From positions 124,001 through 188,000 of the forward strand of contig NZ_JFCA01000002.1 of NCBI RefSeq assembly GCF_000612585.1: a stretch of DNA of 64,000 bases. The letters are read 5' to 3'. Origin of the DNA: Pseudomonas sp. CHM02 (GTDB lineage Bacteria; Pseudomonadota; Gammaproteobacteria; Pseudomonadales; Pseudomonadaceae). The notes beneath the pieces were generated by a model. That model saw nothing but the letters and a program-made list of their open reading frames with translations, ran no database searches and was not told where the DNA came from. Below, one piece after another: positions 10,802 through 21,688 of this stretch. Each line of letters opens with the position of its first letter. The first letter of the stretch is position 1. A program made the translations under genes and the position numbers.

Positions 10802-12346
10802 ATGCAGCAACTCAATCCTTCCGAAATAAGTGAAATTATCAAGGGCCGCATCGACAAGCTCGATGTGACCTCCCAAGCCCGTAACGAAGGCACTGTCGTC
10901 AGCGTATCTGACGGCATCGTGCGGATTCACGGTCTGGCCGACGTCATGTACGGCGAGATGATCGAGTTTCCGGGCGGCGTCTACGGTATGGCCCTCAACC
11001 TGGAGCAAGACTCCGTAGGTGCCGTTGTATTGGGCGCGTACACCAGTCTGGCTGAAGGCATGAGCGCCAAGTGCACAGGCCGCATCCTCGAAGTTCCGGT
11101 TGGTAAGGAACTGCTGGGTCGCGTAGTCGACGCACTGGGTAACCCTGTTGACGGCAAAGGTCCACTGGGCAACACCGAGACCGACGCGGTCGAGAAAGTT
11201 GCTCCAGGCGTGATCTGGCGTAAGTCGGTAGACCAGCCTGTACAGACTGGCTACAAGGCTGTCGATGCCATGATCCCAGTCGGCCGTGGCCAGCGTGAGC
11301 TGATCATCGGTGACCGTCAGATCGGTAAGACCGCTCTGGCGATCGACGCGATCATCAACCAGAAGAACAGCGGCATTTTCTGCGTCTACGTAGCCATCGG
11401 TCAGAAGCAATCGACCATCGCCAACGTGGTTCGCAAGCTGGAAGAAAACGGCGCCCTGGCCAACACGATCATCGTGGCTGCCAGTGCTTCGGAATCTCCT
11501 GCGCTGCAATTCCTGGCACCGTACTCCGGTTGCACCATGGGTGAATTCTTCCGCGACCGCGGTGAAGACGCGCTGATCGTTTATGACGATCTGTCCAAGC
11601 AAGCAGTGGCTTACCGCCAGATTTCCCTGCTGCTGCGCCGTCCACCAGGCCGTGAAGCTTACCCAGGCGACGTGTTCTATCTCCACTCCCGTCTGCTGGA
11701 GCGCGCATCCCGCGTTTCCGAAGAGTACGTAGAGAAGTTCACCAACGGCGCAGTGACCGGCAAAACCGGTTCCCTGACCGCACTGCCGATCATCGAAACC
11801 CAGGCTGGCGACGTTTCCGCGTTCGTTCCTACCAACGTGATCTCCATCACCGACGGTCAGATCTTCCTGGAATCGGCCATGTTCAACTCGGGCATCCGCC
11901 CTGCAGTGAACGCCGGTGTTTCGGTATCCCGTGTGGGTGGTGCCGCTCAGACCAAGATCATCAAGAAGCTCTCCGGTGGTATCCGTACCGCTCTGGCTCA
12001 GTACCGTGAACTGGCGGCATTCGCCCAGTTCGCTTCTGACCTGGACGAAGCGACCCGTAAGCAACTTGAGCATGGTCAGCGCGTTACCGAGCTGATGAAG
12101 CAGAAGCAATACGCCCCAATGTCGATCGCTGACATGGCGTTGTCGCTGTATGCCGCTGAGCGTGGGTTCCTGACCGACGTTGAAATCGCCAAGGTCGGCA
12201 GCTTTGAACAAGCGCTGATTGCTTACTTCAACCGCGATCACGCCGAATTGATGGCGAAGATCAACGTGAAGGGTGACTTCAATGACGATATCGACGCTGG
12301 CATGAAAGCCGGTATCGAGAAGTTCAAGGCCACCCAAACCTGGTAA
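10802..12346 (+). CDS. atpA: F0F1 ATP synthase subunit alpha
   Basis: 514-residue non-catalytic nucleotide-binding subunit of F1. The Walker A loop GDRQIGKT lies at about residues 169-176, the arginine-finger region reads [10 protein letters not shown], and the protein begins with the typical [18 protein letters not shown] stable hairpin follows its stop codon before atpG. Confidence 0.98.
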   Translation: MQQLNPSEISEIIKGRIDKLDVTSQARNEGTVVSVSDGIVRIHGLADVMYGEMIEFPGGVYGMALNLEQDSVGAVVLGAYTSLAEGMSAKCTGRILEVPVGKELLGRVVDALGNPVDGKGPLGNTETDAVEKVAPGVIWRKSVDQPVQTGYKAVDAMIPVGRGQRELIIGDRQIGKTALAIDAIINQKNSGIFCVYVAIGQKQSTIANVVRKLEENGALANTIIVAASASESPALQFLAPYSGCTMGEFFRDRGEDALIVYDDLSKQAVAYRQISLLLRRPPGREAYPGDVFYLHSRLLERASRVSEEYVEKFTNGAVTGKTGSLTALPIIETQAGDVSAFVPTNVISITDGQIFLESAMFNSGIRPAVNAGVSVSRVGGAAQTKIIKKLSGGIRTALAQYRELAAFAQFASDLDEATRKQLEHGQRVTELMKQKQYAPMSIADMALSLYAAERGFLTDVEIAKVGSFEQALIAYFNRDHAELMAKINVKGDFNDDIDAGMKAGIEKFKATQTW

Positions 12347-12351
12347 GCCGC

Positions 12352-12375
12352 AGCGGGAGCCGCAAGGCTCCCGCT
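12352..12375 (+). other. Stem-loop with GCAA tetraloop between atpA and atpG
   Basis: Perfect 10-base stem AGCGGGAGCC/GGCTCCCGCT closed by a GCAA (GNRA) tetraloop, immediately after the atpA stop codon. There is no U-run, so it is more likely a 3'-end-protecting or translation-tuning hairpin than a terminator. Confidence 0.65.
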
Positions 12376-12396
12376 TGCTAACCTGATAGGTGTTAC

Positions 12397-13257
12397 ATGG
12401 CAGGCGCAAAAGAGATTCGCAGTAAGATTGCGAGCATCAAAAGCACGCAAAAAATTACCAGCGCCATGGAAAAAGTGGCGGTCAGCAAAATGCGCAAGGC
12501 ACAAATGCGCATGGCTGCTAGCCGTCCTTATGCGGAGCGTATCCGCCAGGTAATTGGGCATCTGGCCAACGCCAACCCGGAATACCGCCACCCGTTCATG
12601 ATCGACCGCGAAGTTAAGCGCGTCGGTTATGTGGTTGTGAGCAGTGACCGTGGTTTGTGCGGTGGTTTGAATACCAACCTGTTCAAGGCCCTGGTCAAGG
12701 ACATGGCGGTAAACCGCGAAAACGGCGTCGAGATCGATCTGTGTGTTGTTGGTAGCAAGGGTGCGGCCTTTTTCCGCAACTTCGGCGGTAACGTCGTTGC
12801 AGCTATCAGCCACCTGGGTGAAGAGCCGTCGATCAATGATTTGATCGGCAGTGTGAAGGTGATGCTGGATGCGTACCTGGAAGGCCGGATTGACCGCCTG
12901 TCCGTGGTATCCAACAAGTTCATCAACACCATGACCCAGCAGCCAACCGTGGAGCAATTGATTCCACTGGTGGCGACTCCGGATCAGGAACTCAAGCACC
13001 ACTGGGACTACCTCTACGAACCAGACGCCAAAGAGCTGCTTGACGGCTTGATGGTGCGCTACGTGGAGTCGCAGGTGTACCAGGCGGTGGTCGAGAACAA
13101 CGCAGCTGAACAAGCGGCGCGGATGATCGCGATGAAAAACGCTACCGATAACGCCGGTGATCTGATCAGCGATTTGCAGCTGATCTACAACAAGGCGCGT
13201 CAGGCTGCGATCACCCAAGAGATCTCGGAAATCGTCGGCGGCGCTGCCGCGGTTTAA
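12397..13257 (+). CDS. atpG: F0F1 ATP synthase subunit gamma
   Basis: 286-residue rotor shaft of F1, largely two long helices at the N- and C-termini. The N-terminus ([20 protein letters not shown]) and the C-terminal signature ([35 protein letters not shown]) are diagnostic. Confidence 0.97.
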   Translation: MAGAKEIRSKIASIKSTQKITSAMEKVAVSKMRKAQMRMAASRPYAERIRQVIGHLANANPEYRHPFMIDREVKRVGYVVVSSDRGLCGGLNTNLFKALVKDMAVNRENGVEIDLCVVGSKGAAFFRNFGGNVVAAISHLGEEPSINDLIGSVKVMLDAYLEGRIDRLSVVSNKFINTMTQQPTVEQLIPLVATPDQELKHHWDYLYEPDAKELLDGLMVRYVESQVYQAVVENNAAEQAARMIAMKNATDNAGDLISDLQLIYNKARQAAITQEISEIVGGAAAV

Positions 13258-14661
<1,404 letters not shown>

Positions 14662-14665
14662 TCCA

Positions 14666-14685
14666 AGCGCCCGGAAACGGGCGCT
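14666..14685 (+). other. Stem-loop with GAAA tetraloop between atpD and atpC
   Basis: Perfect 8-base stem AGCGCCCG/CGGGCGCT with a GAAA (GNRA) loop in the 44-base gap between atpD and atpC. No U-tract follows. It matches the style of the hairpin after atpA and may set different message levels along the operon. Confidence 0.65.
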
Positions 14686-14705
14686 CATCAGGTTGAGGCA
14701 ATCAG

Positions 14706-15122
14706 ATGGCTATGACAGTCCATTGCGATATCGTCAGCGCGGAAGGGGAAATCTTCTCCGGTCTGGTAGAAATGGTGATTGCACACGGCGAACTCGGTGA
14801 CCTGGGTATTGCCATGGGCCACGCGCCGTTGATCACCAGCTTGAAGCCAGGTCCGATCACGCTGACCAAGCAAGGCGGGGAAAAAGAGGTGTTTTACATC
14901 TCTGGTGGTTTCCTCGAGGTTCAGCCGAACATGGTCAAGGTACTTGCCGACACCGTGCAACGTGCTGGCGACCTGGATGAAGCCTCCGCTCAGGAAGCCG
15001 TCAAGGCTGCCGAGAAGGCCCTGAACGAAAAGGGCGCGGACTTCGACTACAGCGCTGCTGCTGTACGTCTGGCCGAGGCTGCAGCTCAGCTGCGCACGCT
15101 CCAGCAGATCCGCAAGAAGTAA
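14706..15122 (+). CDS. atpC: F0F1 ATP synthase subunit epsilon
   Basis: 138-residue F1 subunit: an N-terminal beta-sandwich ([49 protein letters not shown]) and a C-terminal helical hairpin that can inhibit ATP hydrolysis. It is the last gene of the operon and is followed by an intrinsic terminator. Confidence 0.96.
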   Translation: MAMTVHCDIVSAEGEIFSGLVEMVIAHGELGDLGIAMGHAPLITSLKPGPITLTKQGGEKEVFYISGGFLEVQPNMVKVLADTVQRAGDLDEASAQEAVKAAEKALNEKGADFDYSAAAVRLAEAAAQLRTLQQIRKK

Positions 15123-15154
15123 GCGGCCATGCCGTCATGCTTCATGCGCGATTG

Positions 15155-15192
15155 ATTAAAAAGGGTAGCCTCGGCTACCCTTTTTCTTTTTT
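15155..15192 (+). terminator. Rho-independent terminator of the atp operon
   Basis: The hairpin AAGGGTAGCC-TC-GGCTACCCTT, extended by pairing A and T runs, is followed by TTTTCTTTTTTT. It lies 33 bases after atpC and is the strongest intrinsic terminator in the window. Confidence 0.9.
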
Positions 15193-15245
15193 TGCAAAAC
15201 ACTTCTTTGGTCTGAAGCCGGACCGCCCAGGATTGGTAGCCATTC

Positions 15246-16613
15246 ATGTCTCTTGAAATCGTCATTCTCGCCGCAGGCCAGGGCACCCGCATGCGTTCGG
15301 CCCTGCCCAAGGTGCTGCACCCGGTTGCGGGCAATTCCATGCTGGGTCATGTTATCCACAGCGCCCGACAGCTCGACCCCCAGCGCATTCACGTGGTGAT
15401 CGGTCACGGTGCCGATGCGGTGCGTGAACGTCTCGCCGCAGACGACTTGAATTTCGTTCTTCAAGACAAACAACTCGGTACCGGCCATGCCACCGCGCAG
15501 GCCGTACCCTTCATCACGGCAGACACCGTGCTGATCCTGTATGGCGACGTTCCGCTGATCGAAGTGGAAACCCTGCAACGCCTGCTCAAGCACGTCGTGC
15601 CTGGCCAGATGGGTCTGCTGACCGTTGAGCTGGATGACCCCACCGGCTATGGGCGCATCGTGCGCAATGCCGACGGGAAGGTCGCGGCCATTGTTGAACA
15701 CAAGGATGCCAGCGAAGCCCAGCGCGCCATCACCGAAGGCAATACCGGAATTCTGGCGGTGCCTGCCAATAAGCTCGCCGACTGGATGAGCCGCCTGTCC
15801 AACAACAACGCCCAGGGTGAGTACTACCTCACTGACGTCATTGAAATGGCCGTGAGCGATGGCCTGCTGGTTGCCACGGAACAACCCCACGACCCGATGG
15901 AAGTGCAGGGCGCCAACGACCGCAAGCAACTGGCCGAACTGGAGCGTCACTATCAATTGCGCGAAAGCCGCCGCCTGATGGCCCAGGGCGTGACCCTGCG
16001 CGACCCGGCGCGTTTCGATGTGCGCGGGGAAGTGACCGTCGGCCGTGATGTGCTGATCGATATCAACGTGATCCTCGAAGGCCGTGTGGTCATCGAAGAC
16101 GACGTGGTGATTGGCCCTAACTGCGTGATCAAGGACAGTACCCTGCGCAAGGGCGTGGTGATCAAAGCTAACAGCCATATCGACGGTGCCGTGATGGGCG
16201 AGGGCAGTGACGCTGGCCCGTTTGCGCGGTTGCGTCCAGGTAGCGTGTTGGGCGCCAAGGCTCATGTGGGCAACTTTGTCGAATTGAAGAACGCCAAGTT
16301 GGACGCCGAAGCTAAAGTCGGCCACTTGACCTACTTGGGTGACGCCACCGTAGGTGCGCGAACCAACATCGGCGCGGGCACCATCACGTGTAACTATGAC
16401 GGCGCCAATAAGCACCAGACCACCATTGGGGCGGACGTGTTTATCGGTTCCAATAATTCGTTGGTCGCCCCGGTTACCCTCGACGATGGCGCCACCACCG
16501 CAGCGGGCTCAACCATCAACCAGGATGTGGATAAGTCTCAACTGGCTGTTGCCCGCGCCCGCCAACGCAACATCGACGGCTGGAAACGTCCGGTCAAAAT
16601 CAAAAAGCCCTGA
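15246..16613 (+). CDS. glmU: Bifunctional UDP-N-acetylglucosamine pyrophosphorylase / glucosamine-1-phosphate N-acetyltransferase GlmU
   Basis: Makes UDP-GlcNAc for peptidoglycan and LPS from glucosamine-1-phosphate. The 455-residue protein has the N-terminal nucleotidyltransferase motif [15 protein letters not shown] (residues 8-22) and a C-terminal left-handed beta-helix acetyltransferase ([35 protein letters not shown]). It is transcribed separately from the atp operon, after the terminator. glmR and glmS follow, completing the pathway. Confidence 0.97.
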   Translation: MSLEIVILAAGQGTRMRSALPKVLHPVAGNSMLGHVIHSARQLDPQRIHVVIGHGADAVRERLAADDLNFVLQDKQLGTGHATAQAVPFITADTVLILYGDVPLIEVETLQRLLKHVVPGQMGLLTVELDDPTGYGRIVRNADGKVAAIVEHKDASEAQRAITEGNTGILAVPANKLADWMSRLSNNNAQGEYYLTDVIEMAVSDGLLVATEQPHDPMEVQGANDRKQLAELERHYQLRESRRLMAQGVTLRDPARFDVRGEVTVGRDVLIDINVILEGRVVIEDDVVIGPNCVIKDSTLRKGVVIKANSHIDGAVMGEGSDAGPFARLRPGSVLGAKAHVGNFVELKNAKLDAEAKVGHLTYLGDATVGARTNIGAGTITCNYDGANKHQTTIGADVFIGSNNSLVAPVTLDDGATTAAGSTINQDVDKSQLAVARARQRNIDGWKRPVKIKKP

Positions 16614-16633
16614 CTTATCCACACCCCGAGCGA

Positions 16634-16729
16634 CCTGTAGGAGCCGACTTGCCGGCGATGGCACCCTCAAGTTCACCACTTGGTGAACTGACGCTATCGC
16701 CGGCAAGCCGGGCTCCTACAGGTTTTTTT
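16634..16729 (+). repeat. REP-type palindrome doubling as a terminator after glmU
   Basis: Arms beginning CCTGTAGGAGCCGACTTGCC and ending with the near-complement GGCAAGCCGGGCTCCTACAGG enclose a small second hairpin (CAAGTTCACCACTTGGTGAACTG). A run of seven T follows. The sequence is of the GTAGGAGC..TTGCCGGCGATGG type and shares its arms with the repeats at 31.1 and 46.2 kb. With the T-run it should end glmU transcription. Confidence 0.8.
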
Positions 16730-16782
16730 GCGCCTGCAGCTTGACGATCTTTCGCCAATAGGTTTTGATTGCCTTCGTTATC

Positions 16783-16796
16783 TTTCGAAACGAAAC
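16783..16796. promoter_or_regulatory. Candidate DeoR-type operator upstream of glmR
   Basis: TTTCGAAACGAAAC reads on the minus strand as GTTTCGTTTCGAAA, with repeated TTTCG units like those bound by several DeoR-family regulators. It lies 11 bases before the glmR start codon, and a similar GTCGAAACGAAA follows within the first codons. Autoregulation is an inference. Confidence 0.35.
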
Positions 16797-16807
16797 TTAT
16801 CATCACC

Positions 16808-17575
16808 ATGTCGAAACGAAATACACCCCAACGGCGTCACAACATCCTGACCTTGCTCAATGAACAAGGCGAAGTCAGCGTGGACGAGTTGGCCAAGCGT
16901 TTCGAAACGTCGGAAGTCACCATCCGCAAGGACCTGGCCGCGCTGGAAAGCAACGGCCTGCTGCTGCGCCGCTACGGTGGCGCAATCACCATGCCTCAGG
17001 AATTGGTGGGCGATGCCACTCAACCGGTGTCGGTCTACAAGCGTGCCATCGCGCGGGCTGCCGTGATGCGCCTGCGCGAACACGCCCGCATCATCATCGA
17101 CAGCGGCAGCACCACCGCCGCGATGATTCCCGAGCTGGGCCACCAGCCTGGCCTGGTGGTGATGACCAACTCCCTGCACGTGGCCAGCGCCTTGAGCGAA
17201 CTTGAACACGAGCCGGTGCTGTTGATGACTGGCGGTACCTGGGACCCGCATTCGGACTCGTTCCAGGGCCAGGTCGCTGAGCAGGTGCTACGGTCCTACG
17301 ACTTCGACCAGTTGTTTATCGGTGCCGATGGTATCGACCTGGAACGTGGCACCACCACCTTCAACGAATTGCTGGGCCTGAGCCGCGTCATGGCCGAGGT
17401 CGCCCGTGAAGTGGTGGTGATGGTCGAGTCCGACAAGATCGGCCGCAAGATTCCCAACCTGGAACTGCCGTGGAGCAGCGTCCATACCCTTATCACCGAT
17501 GATCGCCTGCCGCTCGAGGCCCGCGACCAGATCCAAGCCCGCGGCATTACGCTGATATGCGCGGCAATCATCTAG
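16808..17575 (+). CDS. glmR: DeoR-family transcriptional regulator of glucosamine metabolism (GlmR-like)
   Basis: 255-residue regulator with an N-terminal DeoR helix-turn-helix ([22 protein letters not shown], residues about 22-43) and a sugar-phosphate-sensing C-terminal domain ([29 protein letters not shown]). Its place directly before glmS (10-base gap) matches the Pseudomonas GlmR that activates or tunes glmS. The ATG at 16808 gives the normal DeoR N-terminus [14 protein letters not shown]; a longer upstream extension would run through the candidate operator. Confidence 0.88.
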   Translation: MSKRNTPQRRHNILTLLNEQGEVSVDELAKRFETSEVTIRKDLAALESNGLLLRRYGGAITMPQELVGDATQPVSVYKRAIARAAVMRLREHARIIIDSGSTTAAMIPELGHQPGLVVMTNSLHVASALSELEHEPVLLMTGGTWDPHSDSFQGQVAEQVLRSYDFDQLFIGADGIDLERGTTTFNELLGLSRVMAEVAREVVVMVESDKIGRKIPNLELPWSSVHTLITDDRLPLEARDQIQARGITLICAAII

Positions 17576-17585
17576 GAGAAACACC

Positions 17586-19418
17586 ATGTGTGGCATCGTA
17601 GGCGCAGTCGCTGAACGCAACATCACTCCCATCCTGCTCGAAGGCCTCAAGCGCCTGGAATACCGTGGCTATGACAGCGCCGGTGTGGCCGTCTTCACCA
17701 ACGCCGGCAAGCTTGAGCGCATGCGCCGCCCGGGCAAGGTCAGCGAGCTGGAGCAAGCGCTGCTTGGCGAGCCGCTGGTAGGCCGCCTGGGCATTGCCCA
17801 CACCCGCTGGGCGACCCACGGTGCGCCGTGCGAACGCAATGCCCACCCGCATTTCTCCGGTGACCTGGCCGTGGTCCACAACGGCATCATCGAAAACCAC
17901 GAAGCGCTGCGCGAACAGCTCAAGGGCCAGGGTTACGTGTTCACCTCGGACACCGACACCGAAGTCATCGCCCACCTGCTCAACCACAAGCTCAAGGACC
18001 TTGGTGACCTGACGGTTGCCCTCAAGGCCACGGTCAAGGAACTGCACGGCGCCTATGGCCTGGCCGTGGTCAGCGCCAGCCAGCCCGACCGTGTGGTCGC
18101 CGCACGCAGTGGCAGCCCATTGGTGATCGGCCTGGGCCTGGGGGAAAACTTCCTCGCCTCCGACCAGTTGGCCCTGCGCCAGGTCACCGACCGCTTCATG
18201 TACCTGGAAGAAGGCGATATCGCTGACATCCGCCGTGAAAGCGTGCAGATCTGGGACGTTAACGGTCAATCCGTCGAGCGCGAAGCCGTGCAATACCGTG
18301 ACGGCGCCGAAGCCGCCGACAAGGGCGAATACCGCCACTTCATGCTCAAGGAAATCCACGAGCAGCCAGCCGTGGTGCAGCGCACCCTTGAGGGTCGCCT
18401 GAGCCAGCACCAGGTGCTGGTCAACGCCTTCGGCCCACAAGCCGCCGATCTGTTCGCCAAAGTGCGCAACGTGCAGATCGTGGCCTGCGGCACCAGCTAC
18501 CACGCCGGCATGGTTGCCCGTTACTGGCTGGAAGAACTGGCCGGTATCCCGTGCCAGGTAGAAGTCGCCAGTGAGTTCCGCTACCGCAAGGTGGTGGTGC
18601 AGCCCGACACCCTGTTCGTGACCATCTCCCAGTCCGGCGAAACCGCCGACACCCTGGCCGCCCTGCGCAATGCCAAGGAGCTGGGCTTCCTGGCCAGCCT
18701 GGCGATCTGCAACGTCAGCATCAGCTCCCTGGTGCGTGAATCCGACCTGACCCTGCTGACCCAGGCCGGTCGCGAAATCGGCGTGGCGTCCACCAAAGCC
18801 TTCACCACCCAGCTGGTTGGCTTGTTGTTGCTGACCCTGTCCCTGGGTCAGGTTCGCGGCACCCTGGCCGAAGGCGTCGAAGTCACGCTGGTCGAAGAAC
18901 TGCGCCGCCTGCCAGCCCGCCTGGGTGAAGCCCTGGCCATGGACAGCACCGTGGAAAAAGTCGCCGAACTGTTCGCCGACAAGAACCACACCCTGTTCCT
19001 CGGCCGTGGCGCGCAATACCCAGTGGCGATGGAAGGTTCGCTCAAGCTCAAGGAAATCTCGTATATCCACGCCGAAGCCTACCCGGCCGGCGAACTCAAA
19101 CACGGCCCATTGGCCTTGGTGGATGACGACATGCCCGTGGTCACCGTCGCGCCGAACAACGAACTGCTCGAGAAGCTCAAGTCCAACCTGCAGGAAGTCC
19201 GCGCCCGTGGCGGCCAACTGGTGGTGTTCGCTGATGAAAAAGCCGGCATGACCAACGGTGAAGGCACCCACGTCATCAACATGCCGCACATCAACGACAC
19301 CTTGTCGCCAATCCTCTACACCATCCCGCTGCAACTGCTGTCGTACTACGTGGCCGTGCTCAAGGGCACCGACGTGGACCAGCCGCGCAACCTGGCGAAG
19401 TCGGTGACGGTGGAGTAA
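17586..19418 (+). CDS. glmS: Glutamine-fructose-6-phosphate aminotransferase (isomerising) GlmS
   Basis: First enzyme of hexosamine synthesis: makes glucosamine-6-phosphate from fructose-6-phosphate and glutamine. The 610-residue protein has the N-terminal nucleophile cysteine after Met ([10 protein letters not shown]), the glutaminase domain to about residue 240, two SIS isomerase domains ([47 protein letters not shown] is the usual signature region) and the C-terminus AKSVTVE. The RBS AGGAG precedes the ATG. I see no glmS ribozyme-like leader, since only 10 bases separate it from glmR. In many Gram-negatives the site just after glmS is the Tn7 target; no insertion is seen here. Confidence 0.97.
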   Translation: MCGIVGAVAERNITPILLEGLKRLEYRGYDSAGVAVFTNAGKLERMRRPGKVSELEQALLGEPLVGRLGIAHTRWATHGAPCERNAHPHFSGDLAVVHNGIIENHEALREQLKGQGYVFTSDTDTEVIAHLLNHKLKDLGDLTVALKATVKELHGAYGLAVVSASQPDRVVAARSGSPLVIGLGLGENFLASDQLALRQVTDRFMYLEEGDIADIRRESVQIWDVNGQSVEREAVQYRDGAEAADKGEYRHFMLKEIHEQPAVVQRTLEGRLSQHQVLVNAFGPQAADLFAKVRNVQIVACGTSYHAGMVARYWLEELAGIPCQVEVASEFRYRKVVVQPDTLFVTISQSGETADTLAALRNAKELGFLASLAICNVSISSLVRESDLTLLTQAGREIGVASTKAFTTQLVGLLLLTLSLGQVRGTLAEGVEVTLVEELRRLPARLGEALAMDSTVEKVAELFADKNHTLFLGRGAQYPVAMEGSLKLKEISYIHAEAYPAGELKHGPLALVDDDMPVVTVAPNNELLEKLKSNLQEVRARGGQLVVFADEKAGMTNGEGTHVINMPHINDTLSPILYTIPLQLLSYYVAVLKGTDVDQPRNLAKSVTVE

Positions 19419-19428
19419 CCCGACATAC

Positions 19429-19454
19429 CCTGGAGGCCCGTCCGGGTCTCCAGG
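19429..19454 (+). other. Stem-loop just after glmS
   Basis: CCTGGAG..CCC-GTCC-GGG..CTCCAGG forms a stem of about 11 pairs directly behind the glmS stop codon. No T-run follows, so termination by it alone is doubtful. Confidence 0.4.
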
Positions 19455-19477
19455 TTCAGCGAAAGGACGCGACCTCG

Positions 19478-19843
19478 ATGCAAACCCCCTCCCAGATTCA
19501 CCAGCGTCTGCACAACCGCCGCTTCACCGTCGCTAATAACGCCCACGGGCTGTCCGGTGCGGGCACGGTGTTTCATTACCTTGTGGAAGGTGATGTCATT
19601 TCCGGCACTTACCAGGGCGGGCGGATTCGTCTGGGCACGCAAGTCGGGCGAGTGACCGGCCCGGATACCATTGAACTGCTGTTTCAGTGCCTGACCTTGG
19701 AAGGTGAGCTGCTGTGCGGTTGGTCGCGTGGCACGGTAGGCACTGATCAGGCTGGGTGGACTACCCTGGCCTTCGAATGGGGCTGGCTGTCGGGCGCTAC
19801 AGGCGGCGGGGAGTCCAGCTACATTGAGTGCGCCTCTCGTTAG
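19478..19843 (+). CDS. Conserved hypothetical protein, 121 aa
   Basis: I do not recognise a family with confidence. The protein has no signal peptide or membrane helix and looks rich in short beta strands with regularly spaced glycines (VFHYLVEGDVISGTYQGGRIRLGTQVGRVTG, ELLFQCLTLEGELLCGWSRGTV), as in small beta-barrel proteins. The C-terminus has a GATGGGESSYIE segment. It stands alone between glmS and lemA on the same strand. Start chosen at the first ATG after a GAAAGGA-like site. Confidence 0.7.
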   Translation: MQTPSQIHQRLHNRRFTVANNAHGLSGAGTVFHYLVEGDVISGTYQGGRIRLGTQVGRVTGPDTIELLFQCLTLEGELLCGWSRGTVGTDQAGWTTLAFEWGWLSGATGGGESSYIECASR

Positions 19844-19943
19844 CGACCTCTTGTCGGTTCTGTGGGCCAGTGCCCGTCGCGCGATCCGGTTTTACCCCTA
19901 AAATGCGACCCTGTGGATAACTCAGCCAGGGAATGCCTTCACC

Positions 19944-20525
19944 ATGAACATCGAACTCCTTATCGCCAGCGTCGTCGTGCTGATCATTGTCGTCGGCCTG
20001 GTGGGCTGGATGGTGGGGGTCTACAACGGCCTGGTGATGCGGCGTAACGATGTGGACAAGGCCTTTGCCAACATCGACGTGTTGCTCAAGCAGCGGGCCG
20101 ATCAGATCCCGGACCTGATGCGCGTGGTCCAAACCGCCATGAACCACGAGAACGCCCTGTTCACGCGCTTGAGTGACGCTCGCCAGCAATATCTCAATGC
20201 CAGCAGCCTCAACGATAAAGTCGATGCCTCCAACCAGCTCAATGCGGCGATCAAGTCGGTGATTGCGGTGGCGGAGGGGTATCCCGCGTTGATCTCGGGC
20301 CCGAACATGGTCGCGTTGCAACAGGCGATCTCGGCGGTGGAGGAGCGCATTGCCGACCGGCGTGAGTTCTTCAATGAGTCGATCAACCTCTACAACATTG
20401 CCATTGCGGTGTTCCCCGACCTGTTCTTTGCGAGGCTGCTGGGCTATTCGCGCATCCCGTTGCTGGCCATCAGCGCCGAAGAAACCCGCTATGAAGGTGT
20501 GAAGCTTGAGGTGCCAGGCGCATGA
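19944..20525 (+). CDS. LemA family protein
   Basis: 193-residue membrane-anchored protein. An N-terminal helix (IELLIASVVVLIIVVGLVGWMVGVYNGLV) is followed by the LemA helical-bundle signature (RNDVDKAFANIDVLLKQRADQIPDLMRVV; ISAVEERIADRREFFNESINLYN). The stop codon overlaps the start of the next gene as ATGA, so the two are translationally coupled. The biochemical role of LemA proteins is not established. A perfect DnaA-box 9-mer lies 24 bases upstream (19912-19920). Confidence 0.92.
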   Translation: MNIELLIASVVVLIIVVGLVGWMVGVYNGLVMRRNDVDKAFANIDVLLKQRADQIPDLMRVVQTAMNHENALFTRLSDARQQYLNASSLNDKVDASNQLNAAIKSVIAVAEGYPALISGPNMVALQQAISAVEERIADRREFFNESINLYNIAIAVFPDLFFARLLGYSRIPLLAISAEETRYEGVKLEVPGA

Positions 20526-21688
20526 AGACCACGCCGGTAGGCGCCGTGGTGAAAAAGCCGAAGTGGAAAACCGCGTTGGCGCTGGTGATTCTTGCGGGCT
20601 TTATCGGTTTGCTGATCTACGCCCCGATGACGGTCGTCGCGCTGTTCTTCCCGGTGTTCTTGTTGATCTGCCTGCTGACCAGCTTTGGTCCGAGCTTCTA
20701 CAAGACTGAGCAGCGGCTGGCGACGAGCCAGATTCGTTCACTGGCGATGGGCTTGGTGGAGTTGCGTGGCAAGGTGATTGTGGACAAGCCGTTGTTGTCG
20801 CCGGTGCATCACAAGCCGTGCGCCGGCTACGTGTGGATCATCGAGGACGGCGAGAAGGATGACGACGGGCGCTGGAGCTGGAGCCGGGCCAAAAGCGAGG
20901 CGTGCTGCAATGACTTTCGCCTGCAGGATGCCAGCGGCGAAATCCCTGTGATTGCCGAGGGCATCGATCTGTTCGGCAACAAGTCGCCCGCCGATTACGA
21001 GTCGATCGGCAGCTCTCGCCGGCAAGGTGAAATCCTGCTTGTCCAAGACCTCGATGTGATGCTGATCGGCGATGCCTGCGAACGGGACGGCCAGACCGTG
21101 ATTGCCCAGGGCAAATACCCCAAGGCTGTGTTCGGCGTGGCGCTGACCGAGGACGTGGAAAGCCGCCGCGTGCTGGCGCCGCTGTGGCGTGCGGGCGGGT
21201 TCTATGCCGCCTTCGCAGGCATGATCGGCGTGGGCATCATGGCCCTCACACCCGAGCAGATTGCCCAGTTGCACTTACCGGGTCCGGACACTTATCAACA
21301 GATGGTGCCCCTCGGCCCGTTGTATCAACTGTTGGCCTGGTTGTACCGCGAAGGCGGTTTTCAGATTCCGTTCATGGCCGCGTTTGGCTTCTTCCTGGCG
21401 ATCATCATGGTGATGATGGCCACCCGATTGGTCCTGCCCAAAGGCATACGCATGGCCGTGGGTCGTGTGTTGGGGGCGTGGATGGGGCTGGGCATGGTGA
21501 TTGGCGGCGTGGTGACCCTGCTGCTGTTCGTGGCCCAGGTGGATACGCTGAAGCTGTTTCTGGTGTGGATGCTCATCCTGCTGGGCACCCTGGTGTTTTC
21601 TATCTTTGAACAACGAAAACTGGGGGCGGCGTACAACCATTTTGCCAAGCGTGTCGGCAAGGCGAGCTTCGGCGACGAAGACGCCTGA
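20522..21688 (+). CDS. GIDE-domain (E3 ubiquitin ligase-like) membrane protein
   Basis: 388-residue membrane protein with two N-terminal helices (ALVILAGFIGLLIYAPMTVVALFFPVFLLICLL), a middle soluble domain and four C-terminal helices. The middle contains the GIDE signature found in the mitochondrial ligase MULAN: LRGKVIVDKPLLSPVHHKPCAGY, then the CNDFRLQDASGEIPVIAEG region. No RING finger is present, so ligase activity is not expected. It is coupled to lemA, a pairing seen in other bacteria. Its stop codon abuts the stop codon of the convergent pbpC gene without a single spare base. Confidence 0.8.
   Translation: MKTTPVGAVVKKPKWKTALALVILAGFIGLLIYAPMTVVALFFPVFLLICLLTSFGPSFYKTEQRLATSQIRSLAMGLVELRGKVIVDKPLLSPVHHKPCAGYVWIIEDGEKDDDGRWSWSRAKSEACCNDFRLQDASGEIPVIAEGIDLFGNKSPADYESIGSSRRQGEILLVQDLDVMLIGDACERDGQTVIAQGKYPKAVFGVALTEDVESRRVLAPLWRAGGFYAAFAGMIGVGIMALTPEQIAQLHLPGPDTYQQMVPLGPLYQLLAWLYREGGFQIPFMAAFGFFLAIIMVMMATRLVLPKGIRMAVGRVLGAWMGLGMVIGGVVTLLLFVAQVDTLKLFLVWMLILLGTLVFSIFEQRKLGAAYNHFAKRVGKASFGDEDA

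Noticed and set aside
10328-12409. 693-codon open frame antisense to atpA/atpH
   Set aside because: It lies entirely over conserved ATP synthase genes and encodes no known domain.
17576-17585. glmS ribozyme or riboswitch leader
   Set aside because: The gap between glmR and glmS is only 10 bases, so no ribozyme can fit.
17568-19334. 588-codon open frame antisense to glmS, rich in Gln, His, Phe and Gly
   Set aside because: The composition is that of a reverse-frame shadow of a GC-rich gene; glmS is unambiguous.
19419-19477. Tn7 insertion at attTn7 after glmS
   Set aside because: No transposon ends, transposase genes or target duplication are visible.
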